Below are positions 46,586 through 56,985 of a stretch of DNA of 64,000 nt, one piece after another; the first letter of the stretch is position 1, and every line of letters begins with the position of its first letter. A program made the position numbers and the translations under genes. Under the pieces are notes generated by a model, which saw only the letters and a program-made list of their open reading frames with translations, was not told where the DNA came from and made no database searches. The DNA lies in assembly GCA_963995505.1 (NCBI GenBank), contig OZ023184.1:17048228-17112227 (forward strand), in the 5' to 3' direction. Origin of the DNA: Hypericum androsaemum. Taxonomy: Eukaryota; Streptophyta; Magnoliopsida; Malpighiales; Hypericaceae.

Positions 46586-46799
46586 GATGCTCTCTCGGAT
46601 TCCTAGCTGTGATTGCTTTCCTAGGCTTTGGCACTCCATTTATCAATTGGCCTCCTTCAACTAGGCATCCACCACCATCCTCAGGCGTAGCATTTGTTTC
46701 ACTCTTGGCAGGGGCGATCGAATCAGATTTTGGGAATACGTTTGGTGCACTGATACTCCTCTCTACAATCTGTTTCCTAGGCTATACACACTCTCAACT
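46586..46799 (+). pseudogene. LINE continuation between element 2 and the copia element
   Basis: Frames here read SFPRLWHSIYQLASF, then GRGDRIRFWEYVWCTDTPL and FPRLYTLST. This is the post-RT segment of plant LINE ORF2 (typically GxGxRIRFWEDxWxGxxPL). The text continues beyond the copia insertion at 51563. Confidence 0.75.
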
Positions 46800-47005
46800 T
46801 GATAGAATATGTCGCTTAATTTTATTGATCACCATAGAGGTCATATATATAAGAGTTTACAAACTTGATCACCAAGTAACTGATTGATTATGAATCTAAC
46901 TTGATCACCAAGTAATTGACTGATTAGCAATCTAACTTGATCACCAAGTAACTAACATATTAGGAATCTAACGTGATCATGACTTCTATTCCTAATACTC
47001 CCCCT

Positions 47006-49411
47006 TCAAGTTGGAGTATGAAGATTAACAATGCCCAACTTGGCAATAATTTGTTGAAAATGATCTTGACCGAGAGCTTTGGTGAACACATCGGCTAACT
47101 GACATGCCGTAGGGATCTTCTTCGGGGCAATCTCTCCAGATTGGACACGTTCGTCGACGAAATAACAATCCATCTCCACGTGCTTAGTACGTTCGTGGTA
47201 GACCGGATTCAGAGTAATATGAAGTGCTGCTTGGTTATCACAAAATAAGACAGTAGGGTGAGGGAAACAAATGCCCAAATCACGAAACAGCCAACGGAGC
47301 CACAAGATCTCACTGACAGTAACTGCCATGGCACGGTATTCAGCTTCAGCAGATGAGCGAGCAACGACCGGTTGCTTCTTGGTGCGCCAAGAAATGGGCG
47401 AGCCACCAAAACTAATAAAATATCCTGTGCGAGACCGCCGTGTCATTGGGCAGCCTCCCCAATCAGCATCGCAGTAGGCAACAAGATCGAAGTCTGGCAA
47501 GTTGTTCAACAAAATTCCTTGTCCAGGAGTAGTCTTTAAGTATCTCAGAACACGATCCGCAGCCTGGACATGAGCGGCCGTTGGACGTTCAACGAATTGG
47601 CTCAAAATGTTGACAGCATATGCTATGTCGGGTCGAGTAACTGTCAAATACATCAAGCGACCCACCAAACGACGATAGCGTGCCGAATCATCGACGATAT
47701 CCTCACCATTCTTCAAGCGATGATTCTGCTCGATCGGAAAAAGACATGGACGAGCATCATCCTTCCCACACTCTTCAAGGATGTCAATGGTATACTTCCT
47801 TTGACTTAATACCAAACCATACTTCGTAGTAGCAGCCTCGATACCAAGAAAATACTTAAGTGGACCCAAGTCCTTAATTCCAAATTGCTTATGAAGGCTA
47901 GATTTGGTATACTGAAGCATGGCAACATGATTTCCGACAAGAATTACATCATCAACATAAACCAGCAAAATTAATACCAGAGGACCTTGACGATAGGTGA
48001 ACATAGCATGATCTGCACGAGAGCGAGAGAACCCCATAGCTAGCAAGGAAGTTGTAAGTTTGCTGTACCATGATCGAGAAGCCTGTTTTAGGCCATACAA
48101 GGACTTCTTTAATCGACATACCCGAGAGTCACCAGGTTTTGAAAAACCTTGAGGCACCTTCATATAAACTTCCTCACGTAAATCACCATGGAGAAAGGCG
48201 TTATCAACATCCAATTGGTGAATGAGCCACTTACGCTTGACAGCTAATGCAAGTAGACAACGTACGGATACAACTTTTGCGACAGGTGCAAAGGTTTCGT
48301 GGTAATCAATTCCTTCAATCTGCTTAAAACCACGAGCCACAAGTCGTGCCTTGTATCGATCAATGGATCCATCTGGCTTGTACTTGATTTTGTACACCCA
48401 TTTTGAATCAACAACATGTCTGCCAGGTGGCAAATGAACTAGTTTCCAAGTACCATTAGATTCTAGGGCCGCCACCTCCTGTTTCATAGCTTGTCGCCAA
48501 TAAGCATGCTTGACTGCATCGCTATAACACCGAGGTTCATCATGGGAACTGATGGCTGCCAGATAGACCTGATGCGCATGCGAAAAATGATCATAGCTGA
48601 TAAAGTGTGTTAAAGGATATAAGTTCGAATTACCTGTTGAAGAGGGTGACAACGAAGATGGCTCTTGAGGTTGTGCGGGGGCGAGAGATGGGGGTAGCTG
48701 AACTTGGTAGTCATCAAGGTGAGCAGGCAGACGACGCGATCGCTCACTATAGCGAGGCACAAGAGGTGCGGGCTGTACGATACCTTCTGAAGGCTCAGCA
48801 GGAACCTGTTCTATGTTAGGTGGAGCTTGTTCAGAAGGCTCCTGATCAGGAGGATTCTCGTCCCGAGGTGAATCAATAGGAGCAAACAGATCATCATCAA
48901 TACATGGTGGTATAGAAGTGTGCTGAGAAGGAGACTCCAATTCAGCTTGATGGGTATGATAAGGGAAAACTCCTTCCACAAAGATGACATCTCTTGATAC
49001 TTGGAATTTCCGTGTCCGTAAATTATAAACTTGATATCCTTTTTGGCTGAAAGGATACCCTAGGAAAATGCATGGATGACTTCGGTCATCGAATTTGTGC
49101 ATTCTAGTATGATTATGGACATAAGCTAAACATCCGAATACTCTTAAGTGATCATATGTGGGTGGTCTTCCAAAGAGAATCTCAAACGGAGTCTTGTTAT
49201 GAATGACTCGTGATGGAGTCCGGTTGATCAGATAAGTCGCAGTTGATATGCACTCCCCCCAGAAACGAATAGGGAGATTTGCTTGAAATCTGAGGGATCG
49301 GGCAACCTCAAGAATGTGCCGGTGCTTGCGCTCAACTACACCATTCTGTTGCGGAGTATAGACACAAGATGTTTGTAATAGAATGCCTCGTCCCTCATAA
49401 TACTTGCGCAT
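47006..49411 (-). CDS. Copia polyprotein, C-terminal part: integrase end, reverse transcriptase, RNase H (801 aa)
   Basis: The frame starts at MRKYYEGRGILLQTSCV, which lies just after the usual SDNGxEF site of copia integrases; TPQQNGVVERKH confirms integrase (residues about 19-30). A Pro/Ser/Glu-rich linker (about 150-290) follows. Then comes reverse transcriptase from GTWKLVHLPPG (about 325), with LDVDNAFLHGDLREEVYM (about 410) and the catalytic YVDDVILVG (about 490). RNase H carries AYCDADWGGC, SSAEAEYRAMA, CDNQAALH and KHVEMD. The RT and RNase H parts are open and keep their active-site acids. The upstream part of the polyprotein is cut off, so translation of this frame alone would not be normal. 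It sits in the minus-oriented element 46800-51562. Confidence 0.92.
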   Translation of the reverse strand: MRKYYEGRGILLQTSCVYTPQQNGVVERKHRHILEVARSLRFQANLPIRFWGECISTATYLINRTPSRVIHNKTPFEILFGRPPTYDHLRVFGCLAYVHNHTRMHKFDDRSHPCIFLGYPFSQKGYQVYNLRTRKFQVSRDVIFVEGVFPYHTHQAELESPSQHTSIPPCIDDDLFAPIDSPRDENPPDQEPSEQAPPNIEQVPAEPSEGIVQPAPLVPRYSERSRRLPAHLDDYQVQLPPSLAPAQPQEPSSLSPSSTGNSNLYPLTHFISYDHFSHAHQVYLAAISSHDEPRCYSDAVKHAYWRQAMKQEVAALESNGTWKLVHLPPGRHVVDSKWVYKIKYKPDGSIDRYKARLVARGFKQIEGIDYHETFAPVAKVVSVRCLLALAVKRKWLIHQLDVDNAFLHGDLREEVYMKVPQGFSKPGDSRVCRLKKSLYGLKQASRSWYSKLTTSLLAMGFSRSRADHAMFTYRQGPLVLILLVYVDDVILVGNHVAMLQYTKSSLHKQFGIKDLGPLKYFLGIEAATTKYGLVLSQRKYTIDILEECGKDDARPCLFPIEQNHRLKNGEDIVDDSARYRRLVGRLMYLTVTRPDIAYAVNILSQFVERPTAAHVQAADRVLRYLKTTPGQGILLNNLPDFDLVAYCDADWGGCPMTRRSRTGYFISFGGSPISWRTKKQPVVARSSAEAEYRAMAVTVSEILWLRWLFRDLGICFPHPTVLFCDNQAALHITLNPVYHERTKHVEMDCYFVDERVQSGEIAPKKIPTACQLADVFTKALGQDHFQQIIAKLGIVNLHTPT

Positions 49412-49419
49412 CTCAGAAG

Positions 49420-50210
49420 AAGAGAATTCTAATATGTTAGTTCAAAACATATGTTAGATTCCTAATATGTTAGTTACTAGTTGGGGTTGCTAGTTGGGGT
49501 TCGATGGAGTTTGGAAGAAATATGTTCTTCAGCATGTGGACTTGCTAGTTGGGGTTCGATGGAGTTTGGAGGAAATATGCCAAGCAAGCTCGGGAGTTGC
49601 TCAAGCTTGGGGGCTGGCTCCAAGTGATTGAACAAAAGGTGAAGAGAAAGTTGAGATGGTCTTATTGATGCAGTTATCTATGGTGCGAGATGGAATCGGT
49701 GGAGTCGGATTGATTTTGCAAGATCTCATAGTTCTTCATGGGGCGGTGTTTTGTCAAGGTGGAGTTTGTTAAAGTTTGGGTGGAGCTTCATGGTTCTTCC
49801 ACGATGATTTCTCGCCAAGGTGGAGATTGTTGGGATGGCGAGAAATAGGAAAGACTTATTTTCTATTCCTACTCCTATTCTGACTAGGTTTTGGACTCCT
49901 AATCTGACCTAGATAGGTTACTTGTACACCAAGGGTTTGCCTCTATATAAAGGCATGTTACCCTAAGGTTTTGTATAGCTTTGTGGCTCGAAAACTCATC
50001 AATAAAAGTTCTCCTTTCTCTCCGTGGATGTAGGCATTAGGCCGAACCACGCTATCTCTTGTGTCCGTGTTCTTTGCACGTTTTATTCTCTGGTTGTTGA
50101 ATTCCTAACAAGTGGTATCAGAGTATTGCGGAACATCAGACTTATGATCACGTTAGATTCCTAATATGTTAGTTACTTGGTGATCAAGTATTGCGGAACA
50201 TCAGACTTAT
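49420..50210 (+). mobile_element. Foreign copia LTR junction fragment inserted in the integrase, with filler pieces
   Basis: In + orientation this holds the 3' interior end of another copia family (about 49480-49827, with purine tract AAGGTGGAGA). Its complete LTR (49828-50110, TGTTGGGATGGC...ATTCCTAACA) and primer site (GTGGTATCAGAG) follow. The order interior end - LTR - primer site is what a one-LTR circle or a tandem copy gives. Both edges have short scrambled pieces of the host element's own LTR (TTAGATTCCTAATATGTTAG near 49452 and 50154). A 23-bp host integrase piece also appears twice, at 50123-50145 and 50188-50210. About 30 codons of the integrase, including the second catalytic Asp region, are missing. 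Confidence 0.75.
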
Positions 50211-50907
50211 ATTTCATGAGGAATGTCCAGAGACCACGACTATAATCATCCACTATCGTCAAAAAATAATGTGCTCCAGTAGAGGAGGGTGTCCGATAAG
50301 GCCCCCAAATATCACAATGTATTAATTCAAAACATGAATTAGTCTTGATGAAACTCTTTGGAAAAGACAAACGTGTATGCTTCGCACGAAGACACGAATC
50401 ACACTGATTAGAAAACTTAGAAGAACCCAGATCTTGTAAAGGAGGTATGTGTCGCAGCTTCTCATTAGATGGATGTCCAAGACGTCGGTGCCATACCTGT
50501 TCATCACCATCGGCCAAAAAAGCTACCCCGCTCCGCACATCCTCAAAATAGTAAAGACCATCACGCTGCTTACCCACTCCAATCAGGCTCTTCGAAATTA
50601 AGTCCTGAATAACACAAGAATCAGGGTAGAATGTTACAGAACAGTTGAGATCCTTGGTCAATTTACTAATAGATAACAGGTTGCACTTAAAAAGCGGAAT
50701 GTGAAGAACATTATTGAGACGAATGCGCTTATTTAAGTGAACCGTCCCGATTCCGGCAATAGGTATCTCTTCTCCGTTAGGTATCCTGACTGGTGGATGG
50801 CTGATATCATGACATTCATCGATCAAGGATTCCCGGCTACACACAATGTGATCAGTGGCACCAGTATCCATTACCCAAGGTTGTGTATAAAAGATCTTAC
50901 CATCCAT
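50173..50907 (-). CDS. Copia polyprotein, N-terminal part: protease, pre-integrase, integrase start (244 aa, truncated)
   Basis: The frame starts about 450 bp after the primer site. Residues about 10-25 read QPWVMDTGATDHIVCS, the aspartic protease active site (D-T-G). The pre-integrase zinc region has VWHRRLGHPS and later CDSCLRAKHTR. The integrase core opens with LIHCDIWGPYRTPS (first catalytic Asp) and FLTIVDDYSRGLWTFLM. The frame ends in inserted sequence after YKSDVPQY. No gag and no zinc knuckle precede the protease. A deletion of the gag part therefore preceded, or came with, the last transposition, because the two LTRs are almost identical. Confidence 0.9.
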   Translation of the reverse strand: MDGKIFYTQPWVMDTGATDHIVCSRESLIDECHDISHPPVRIPNGEEIPIAGIGTVHLNKRIRLNNVLHIPLFKCNLLSISKLTKDLNCSVTFYPDSCVIQDLISKSLIGVGKQRDGLYYFEDVRSGVAFLADGDEQVWHRRLGHPSNEKLRHIPPLQDLGSSKFSNQCDSCLRAKHTRLSFPKSFIKTNSCFELIHCDIWGPYRTPSSTGAHYFLTIVDDYSRGLWTFLMKYKSDVPQYLITK

Positions 50908-51562
50908 GTTGACACGAGATGACTAGAACCAGATTAGAAGTAACAATAAGGACAGTTGGTAGAAATACTTCACCAACTTAGGTTGCAACAATCGGCGGAA
51001 ATACTTCGCCAATAATAGCTTGCGGACAAAAGCAAAGAACACTTGATGACAGAAGCAATAATCGCTTCTAATGGCTCAAACAAAAATCACGTCAAGAAAT
51101 CTTCTGATTCTTGGTGGACTGGACAAAAAACAGAATAGACCTTCCGGTGTTTACGAATCACGTCTTGAACAATCGTATATGTTTCCACTAGGATCGATCC
51201 TTGGTGGAAAAGAGACAAATATTGACAAAATTATGTCTTGAAACCTTCAATTCCAAGTTGCGGAAATCTTCGGATGATTTTGAATGAGTTTGATCGGTGG
51301 TGGGTGATTTTCGAGCGAAACGACTGCAACTAAAATTTAATCCAGGTTTTTAGCTCTGATACCATGATAGAATATGTCGCTTAATTTTATTGATCACCAT
51401 AGAGGTCATATATATAAGAGTTTACAAACTTGATCACCAAGTAACTGATTGATTATGAATCTAACTTGATCACCAAGTAATTGACTGATTAGCAATCTAA
51501 CTTGATCACCAAGTAACTAACATATTAGGAATCTAACGGGATCATGACTTCTATTCCTAATA

Positions 51563-52300
51563 CAACTCGAAAAGGGGCTTTAGTTTCAAGTGTTCATTCC
51601 AGGGAGGCTGATCAACCGCTTTGGGCTTTCTCTTGGAGGCGAGCTTTGTGGGCTTGGGAGGAGGATTCCTTGCTTTCTCTACAAGCTATTCTTCCAAGTG
51701 CATCCAGCTTGCAGGTTGTGTCTGATCGGGTTACTTGGAAGCCGGACCCTAGCTCGTGATTTACTGTTTGTTAGCTGTATAATCTTATGTTTGATGATTT
51801 TTTCTTTGTAGGTCCTCCCGTCCTTAGAAATGGCTGGCCTCGCCTTATTTCTTCAAAGATTAGCTATTTTCTTAGGGTTGGATTTCTTCGGAATAGCGAT
51901 ACAAGATGCTCTCTTTGCAACTATGGTTTTGAGTCGTCATGTCACCTCTTCGTTCAATTTTCTATTACATTTCGCCAATCTACTTTTATGATGTCCGAGG
52001 CTTCCCCATCCTTTAGAAAAAGTAATTTTTTTGCTACAATTTTAGTCTTCGTATGAGAATTCTTTTCCAAAATATCTTGCTCATCCTGGGCATCTATCAA
52101 ACAAAATAATTTTTTGTTACATCATACCTGTATTTCTTCCGTGTCGGTAAAAGCGATTAAGATGCAGTCTCCCCTTAAAGCTCTTGTTTGAACAGTCGAC
52201 ACACAATAATCCTTCACTTTTTGATCAATGTTTGCTAGTTGTTGGCACGACTTCCTTTAGCTTTCGACAAAATAACCCTTTGTCTCCCATCAAAGGTTTC
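51563..52300 (+). pseudogene. LINE 3' part with zf-RVT-like domain
   Basis: After the CAACT target duplication the LINE frame goes on: TTRKGALVSSVHSR, PLWAFSWRRALWAWEED, SDRVTWKPDPS. After stops come VGPPVLRNGWPRLISSKISY and the Cys/His segment RCSLCNYGFESSCHLFVQF (51900-51960), a zf-RVT-like motif found after reverse transcriptase in plant LINEs. Coding text fades after about 52060. I find no poly-A tail or target repeat, so the right end is uncertain. Confidence 0.7.
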
Positions 52301-53230
52301 TAAGCCATTTTCTTTATTACTAATGTGACATGGCAAAATTTAAACTCAAAACAGAACATGAAAAACGTAAAGTTCACTCTGAGAACACCAAGAAGAAAAA
52401 AAATGACACAACTTAACGGAACAGACAAGAAAACTAACAAAAGACCCTCAAAGCAAAAATTTAAACATCGCAAATATATTTTGGCACTCTTAGAGAAAAA
52501 AATATTTACATATAAACTAAACGAGTATAATTAGAAGGTCAAATTACTGTTAGGTCTCTAGAGTTTGATCATATCGTCTTTCGGATCTTTCAATTTCAAA
52601 AAAAGATTTTTCTGTCTTCCGTGTTTGGTTTTATTATACTCTCAGTTTCTTCGATGACATCATTAATCATTTTACTATCTTTTCTTTTGAAATGACTTTT
52701 ATATAGTGTCGACCCAGGCTTTCGGTCGTCTTCTTCTGTGACTCTGGTAACTTTGGTCATCTTCTCTGACAACTGACAATTCTTATCAACTTCTCCGGTG
52801 ACTTTGCAACCATGGTCGTCTTCTCGGACAACTCTAATCGTTGATTGTATTTATTTACGCCTCCAAGAATTTTAAGCTGATATTTTTAAATAGTTCTCGG
52901 GTGTTAAGAGTATGGGAACGAAGGTTTTGAGGCCCCAAACTATGCCCGGAGAAGACACGAACATGATTTCATCGTTTTGCTTCCAATTCAGTACTCACAC
53001 GAAGAAGACAAGAAAATAGTCCAAAACCCAAACCCCTCTTGCTCTTTATTTTCGCAATTTCAAGATGAAAAAAATGAAATATACTAATAAGTGAGCGGCG
53101 TATCAGTCCCGGAGAGACGCCCATCGAGACCGGATTGAGTGGGGACTAAAGAAAATTTGTCCACAGGTGGGGACTACATTTTGGAACGTCAGATTTGATT
53201 ATCTTTAAATCTGATGGTCAATAACCTACC
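52301..53230. other. Old repeat sequence; no intact gene
   Basis: The stretch 52535-52880 resembles 53585-53830 and 57345-57500. Shared order: TCT-GAGTTTGATCAT, TTTCAGAAA-GATTTT, TTTATTATACTCTC and TCGATGACATCATTAATCATTTT, with repeated CGGTCGTCTTCT text in the first two. These look like ends of one dispersed element family of unknown class. Short open stretches here have no motif. Confidence 0.45.
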
Positions 53231-53233
53231 AGG

Positions 53234-53377
53234 TGATATTGGTTTGTATGTGAAGTGATATTGGTTTGCATGTGAAATGATATTGGTTTGCAAGAGGCTG
53301 GTTTACATATGAAGTGATATTGGTTTGCATGTGAAGTGATATTAGTTTGCATGTGTAGTGATATTAGTTTGAGTTAA
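53234..53377. repeat. Minisatellite, ~22-bp units
   Basis: About six units of GTGATATTGGTTTGCATGTGAA, with one displaced unit (GCAAGAGGCTGGTTTACATATG). It is flanked by two halves of a GGGGACTA / GAGGACTAG sequence. Confidence 0.9.
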
Positions 53378-53584
53378 TCTCCATAAATGAGGACTAGCCC
53401 ACTTTCCACCAAATCCGCTCCCGCGATGGTCCCAAAGCAGTTCGGGATAGGAATTTAATTCTTTTCTTTTTCTTTTCTTAATATCCGGTGCAAATTACTA
53501 ATAAGTTCTCTTGCGAGGGTTCTGGAATCATAGAACGGATGTCTTATCTCAATAGGTGAAGTTAAGTTACAAATATTTATTTAT

Positions 53585-53858
53585 TGGGTAAATTATCTTC
53601 TAGTTCCTGGTGTTTGATCATCCTCCCCCTCGAGTCCCTAGATTTCTGAAAATGATTTTACCATCCCGGAATTTGATTTTAGAAATCTTCGGGACCCTAA
53701 CTAACGTCATTCGCTCTTTTTTTTCATTTTTTATCATGGAAATGACTATTATACTCCTACGGTCATCTTCTCAGACGAACCCAACTCTCCGATCATCTTG
53801 TGTAGTAAACTCCGGTGATTCTCTGACGACTCTCTAACGAACTTTTTCGGGTTCGAAA
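53585..53858 (+). repeat. Dispersed-element end directly in front of the GH17 relic
   Basis: Homologous to 52535-52880 and 57345-57500 over GTTTGATCATCCT, CTGAAAATGATTTT and related text. It runs to within a few bases of the GH17 start codon, so the gene fragment may have been captured by, or inserted into, this element. Confidence 0.45.
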
Positions 53859-54406
53859 ATGGAAAAACCCAACCTAAACCCAAACCCAAAATCCCTCCAC
53901 CTCCTCCTTCTCTTCCTCCTCCATCTCCTCCTCCACCCAGCCACTGCCACGTACCCCATCGGAGTCAACTACGGCATCGTAGCGGACAACCTCCCGACCC
54001 CATCAGCGGTAGCCACCTTCCTCAAGACCCAAACAACAATCAACAAAGTGAAGCTCTTCGACACCTGGGTCGCCTCCTCCCTACCCACAATGAAGGGCTC
54101 CGGCCGAGACCCAAACAACAATCATTCTCTCGGCAACTTGTCGTCCTCCGAGCCGCCGATCTCCGGCTGGTTCCGGGAGGGCTACGATAAAATGATATTC
54201 GCCCCGATGCTGGAGTTCCACCGGGCGACCAGCTCACCATTCATGGTCAACCCGTACCCGTACTTTGGGTTCTGACTGAAAAACCTGGACTACGCGGTAT
54301 TCCAATAATGCCTAATAGGACGTTCGAGACTTTCGTAATCTCACTATTTAACGAGGACCTGAAGCCTTCGGTCTCCGAGAGGAGCTTCGATTTGTTTAAA
54401 CCGGAG
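53859..54406 (+). pseudogene. GH17 glucan endo-1,3-beta-glucosidase, broken by internal deletions
   Basis: The start MEKPNLNPNPK leads into a Leu-rich signal peptide (residues about 12-30, ending ATAT). The mature N-terminus YPIGVNYGIVADNLPTPS and TFLKTQTTINKVKLFDT fit family GH17. The text then jumps to HSLGNLSSSEPPISGWF, GYDKMIFAPMLEFHRATSS and PFMVNPYPYFGF. After a stop at 54273 comes LKNLDYAVFQ and another stop. MPNRTFETFVISLFNEDLK and SERSFDLFKPE (54308-54406) form the C-terminal end of the fold. The deletions remove the regions holding both catalytic glutamates (the AVGNE-type acid and the ETGWP-type nucleophile). GH17 enzymes are secreted callose/1,3-glucan hydrolases; this copy is dead. 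Confidence 0.85.
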
Positions 54407-55540
54407 TCTGGTTTACGACGTCTGAGTTCTAAAGCGGTTAAATATCTTTCTTTCCTTTCTTTATGTTCGAACCCGAAAAATTTACCCTTATTTATTTTCT
54501 TGATGTGTAACATTTTAAGTAACTTATTTTCTCTAACTTTACGCATAAAATACCCAAAAATTATCTTAACGGCATCGACCCTCATATCCAGGTCCTCCAT
54601 AAAAGAAGGAACTCCGCAACTCTGGAAGACCCGTGATTAGGTATGTAAATACTGAAATACGTACATGCCAACCGACTTCAAGAGAGTTAACTTCGCCCAA
54701 AGTTGACTCAAGCTCATCTCACCGTAGCGATCTACGTGGGGTTGCCAAACATTAAGAGTTGCTTTTGATCAAGAAAGAAATTTACTGTGACCAAGAAAGA
54801 AATTTACCCACGGGAGAGCGCACATTTGCATACTGTGACCAAGAAAGAAATTTACTTATTGAAAAAAGCCTCATTAGAAAATTGAAAACCATAAGTATGA
54901 ATCACATATCTCTAGATACTGATTAGCCAAAAAAATAATTTTCACTTTTCTTTGAAAGAACCATTATAAAGTACCATTTAATAAATTTAGTCTCCGTACT
55001 GTTTCTATCTTTATTTGCATTTTCAATAATTAAAGTATAAACTCAAAATGAAGCTAACTGTGGCCAAGTATAGATTACACAAGATACATATGAGCTCGTA
55101 TGTCAAATAAGAAAATTTATAAGTAGAAATAAAACTTGGCATGGAGTAAAATTACATACAAGAACAAATTCAACAAATTTTAGATGTAATAAGTACAAAT
55201 CAACAGAAAAATTAATAAATCAAATTTCTACGAATGTAACACGTACAAAATTTGAACTAACCTCATGGGTATTGGGATCATCATTGCTAAAATTGTTATG
55301 TTTCATTTCATATTTTTCAATTTAAATAGCTCTTAAAACATCTTCTTCTCTTGTTCTTCTAATTAGAATTGTTCCTTTTGGACATTCTTCACCATTAGCA
55401 TTCCATAGTTGAAAAGTGTACGTTGAATTAAAGTTATTTGACATTTTTGGTGGTACCTTAATATTGGACAAGGAGAACGCGATAAAAAATTAGAGTTGAA
55501 CATGAGCCCTAACTCAACCCCCTACTTGCCACACCAAATC
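54407..55540. other. AT-rich spacer, no gene
   Basis: Contains three copies of GACCAAGAAAGAAATTTAC-like sequence (54768-54860, the last two separated by about 40 bp). Otherwise I see no open frame or element end. Confidence 0.5.
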
Positions 55541-56870
55541 TGTTTGCCATTACGCCAATCCGGAAATGGGCGATGTCACGAAACCTCCTTGATATTGGGT
55601 GTCCGTCCTGGCCGACGAAGAACTCCAACTGCACACAATTGAAGCAAATCCTCCTAAGAAATAAACATGAGCCCTAACTACAACCCTCTACGTCCGACAC
55701 CAAGTCTGCTACAATTTTTGGGAATTGTATGCCGATAGTAATGCTGGAGGTGTGCATGAATACCCAACCGTTTTGCCAGAACGTACCCTAATCTGTTACC
55801 CAACCAAAAGAGAGTTGAAGAGTTGGCCCGAACCATGCACCTTGCTTAATCCCGCAGACCTTAAAAACAAATCTTTAGCTTTTTAAGCATTGGGGACTGG
55901 TGTTAATTCTACATTTGGTCTGTAGCATATTGAGATTGTGATTTCTTGATATCGTTAATTATAACTATGACAACCCGAATCCTACTTGCCATGTTTATTG
56001 ATGTGCACTTGTATACAAAGATCATTAATTTTTATCGAGTACATATTTTGAGTAAATCTTTGTCTCTGATGAATAACTAATACCACAACATTTTCTTATT
56101 CTATAATTATCTATATATAAAAAAATAGCTGATACAATATTTATTTAAATCGATCATGTTTACATTGATTTGGATTTCATTTTTATTTTTGATATTTGGT
56201 GATGTCAAGTTGGTGCATTTTTCAATATTAAAATGTATTCAAGATACTATTAAAAAAAATTATTATTCTGAAATTTTATTATGATCATAAAATAAAAACT
56301 CTAAATAATTTATTTATTACTATTCCATCTAGGATTAAAAAAAAATTTATTTGTGTAGAAAAAAAGGACCCGAACACCCATAATGGATGATTATTTTTAT
56401 AAAAGGACCGGCCAAACAAATAAGATTATTTGACCATCAACCCATCTCTCGACAAGTATAGTATAACTTTTATCCATTGTTATATTTATAGACCACAATT
56501 GGGTCTTCAAAGTCATGCGGGCTTCCCCGGAAGCATTGGAAAAAGAAATTCTCATGCTTGGGCTTCAAAGGAATTGGAAACATAAATTCCTTGGAATGGA
56601 AAAAACAATGCTTTACCTTCTCATTCTTCAGTCTTCACTAAATTCCTTACCCCTTCCCTACTGTAATTAAGCCGAGTCTCTCTCCCCTCTCTCACAATTT
56701 CTGCTCTAGTCCTAGCTTTGTTAGTTTTTTTTTTTGAGAATTCCTAGCTTCGTTAGTTGGTTGATCAGGTTTTCTCCTCTTCCCTCCTCCTTGGAAAATT
56801 AATTTATTGTTATGGGATTAATCAGTAGAATTTTGTTTTTAGGGTTTGGATGATTGTGCCTTTACGTTGA
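55541..56870 (+). promoter_or_regulatory. Duplicated block copy C: upstream fragment and F-box 5' flank
   Basis: 55545-55640 matches 130-225 (minus-strand frame text near window start). 56210-56480 matches copy B, and 56510-56870 matches copies A and B, including TGATCAGGTTTTCTCCTCTT and TTATGGGATTAATC. This places copy C as the fullest version of the shared flank. The middle (55660-56200) is unique AT-rich sequence. Confidence 0.5.
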
Positions 56871-56985
56871 TCAGCTAATGATGCTAAAAAGTTATCATTG
56901 TAATGTTGAAGACATGAAAAGAGAACTTTTTATGATAAACTCGTGGTATGTGAGTTGAAGACAGGAATATGGAGTGACCCAATTG
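56871..56985 (+). pseudogene. F-box/kelch remnant, copy C
   Basis: After the leader, the text jumps past the F-box to the block AAAAGTTATCATTGTAATGT, then CTCGTGGTATGTGAG and GGAATATGGAGTGA. It parallels 6927-7016 of copy A and stops abruptly near 56985. Roughly 200 bp of the gene start are deleted. Confidence 0.5.

Larger units (their letters stand above)
46800..51562 (-). mobile_element. Young Ty1/copia retrotransposon with gag missing, 4.76 kb
   Basis: Two 198-bp LTRs (46800-46997 and 51365-51562), both TGATAGAATATG...ATTCCTAATA on +, differ at very few positions (for example TAACGTGATC against TAACGGGATC). A perfect 5-bp target duplication CAACT lies at 46795-46799 and 51563-51567. The primer site (GCTCTGATACCA on +) is next to the right LTR, and the purine tract (CTCCCCCTTCAAG on +) follows the left LTR at 46998. 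The interior encodes protease, integrase, reverse transcriptase and RNase H on the minus strand, but no gag. The integrase core is replaced by foreign sequence at about 49420-50210. Confidence 0.95.
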
